Positions 7,371-7,515 of a stretch of DNA of 7,515 nt are shown here, piece by piece. The notes under the pieces were generated by a model. The model was not told the DNA's origin. It ran no database searches and worked only from the letters and a program-made list of their open reading frames with translations. The stretch's first letter is position 1; the number at the start of each line of letters is the position of its first letter. The position numbers and the translations under genes were made by a program. The stretch is from assembly GCA_937981515.1 (NCBI GenBank), contig CALJNY010000324.1, positions 1 through 7,515 of the forward strand, given 5' to 3'. This DNA comes from an uncultured Collinsella sp. Lineage in GTDB: Bacteria; Actinomycetota; Coriobacteriia; Coriobacteriales; Coriobacteriaceae.

Positions 7371-7398
7371 ACGGGACCTCAGTTGGGTTCTATCCCGT
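7371..7398 (+). repeat. Minor inverted repeat downstream of the giant hairpin
   Basis: ACGGGA (7371-7376) and TCCCGT (7393-7398) form a 6-bp stem with a 16-base loop. It would compete with the outer pairing of the large hairpin, because both use 7371-7382. No T-tract follows. It is short enough to be chance in GC-rich sequence. Confidence 0.25.
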
Positions 7399-7470
7399 AT
7401 GGCAGTCGCTTCGCTCCTGCCCGCCTTGGTTGTGAGGGCGGTTTGGCGTTGGATCGGTTCTTTCTGATAT

Positions 7471-7515
7471 ATGCTGGTTGCGGCTCTTCTTTTGGTAGGA
7501 GTCGCCTTTTTGTTG
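7471..7515 (+). CDS. Possible start of a membrane or secreted protein (runs off the window)
   Basis: From ATG 7471 the frame reads MLVAALLLVGVAFLL to the last base, a continuous hydrophobic stretch like a signal peptide or first membrane helix. The frame is closed upstream by TGA 7465-7467. No Shine-Dalgarno is visible before the ATG, and only 15 codons can be seen. The same bases can form a terminator-like hairpin (7480-7511), and T-rich sequence of either origin would translate as Leu and Phe. This is a tentative call that needs the flanking sequence. Confidence 0.3.
   Translation, partial: MLVAALLLVGVAFLL
7480..7511 (+). terminator. Candidate intrinsic terminator at the window edge
   Basis: GCGGCTC (7480-7486) pairs with GAGTCGC (7499-7505), including one G-U pair, around a 12-base loop, and TTTTT (7507-7511) follows one base later. 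It could end the UPF0210 transcript about 300 bases after the gene. It excludes, or at least competes with, reading the same bases as the start of a membrane-protein gene. Confidence 0.3.

Noticed and set aside
7443..7471. Promoter-like TTGGCG, 17 bases, GATATA
   Set aside because: The -10 is weak, and a transcript would start after ATG 7471, so it cannot serve the frame that begins there. It is probably chance.
7499..7515. AGGAG (7497-7501) followed by a TTG at the last bases as a gene start
   Set aside because: Only one codon would be visible, and the same bases are explained as a hairpin arm or as part of the hydrophobic frame.

Overview
The window is high-GC bacterial DNA (sampled lines in the flanking genes run about 70-80% GC) with dense, collinear plus-strand genes. 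Gene content and composition suggest an anaerobic gut actinobacterium of the Coriobacteriia, perhaps Collinsella; this is an inference, as the window holds no taxonomic marker.

Layout. Bases 1-149 are the last codons of a methylenetetrahydrofolate reductase (metF). Bases 149-940 encode a free-standing methionine synthase reactivation domain whose ATG overlaps the metF stop. Bases 941-3186 hold a lower-GC block (about 45-50% in sampled lines): a leader with a small hairpin, a C5-cytosine DNA methyltransferase (1050-2210), and an overlapping gene, 2173-3186, that I read as a restriction endonuclease of the DUF4928 kind. Bases 3170-5740 encode a cobalamin-dependent methionine synthase (MetH) without its reactivation domain; its only usable start codons lie inside the end of the nuclease gene. 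After a 13-bp inverted repeat comes a UPF0210/DUF711 'PFL family' gene (5849-7213). The last 300 bases contain a very large hairpin with a perfect 28-bp stem, then a short hydrophobic reading frame running off the end.

How the parts fit. MetF makes 5-methyl-THF. MetH transfers that methyl through cobalamin to homocysteine, giving methionine. The separate activation protein should re-methylate oxidised cob(II)alamin with S-adenosylmethionine. The restriction-modification (R-M) pair splits the two parts of methionine synthase and looks like a horizontally acquired insertion into a metF-activator-metH operon; its methyltransferase draws on the SAM that this pathway feeds. No cobalamin or SAM riboswitch is visible; any such control would lie upstream.

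Most notable: the R-M module between the two halves of methionine synthase, the metH start captured within the nuclease gene, a nuclease candidate whose apparent catalytic site departs from the standard ExK, and the giant hairpin at the right end.
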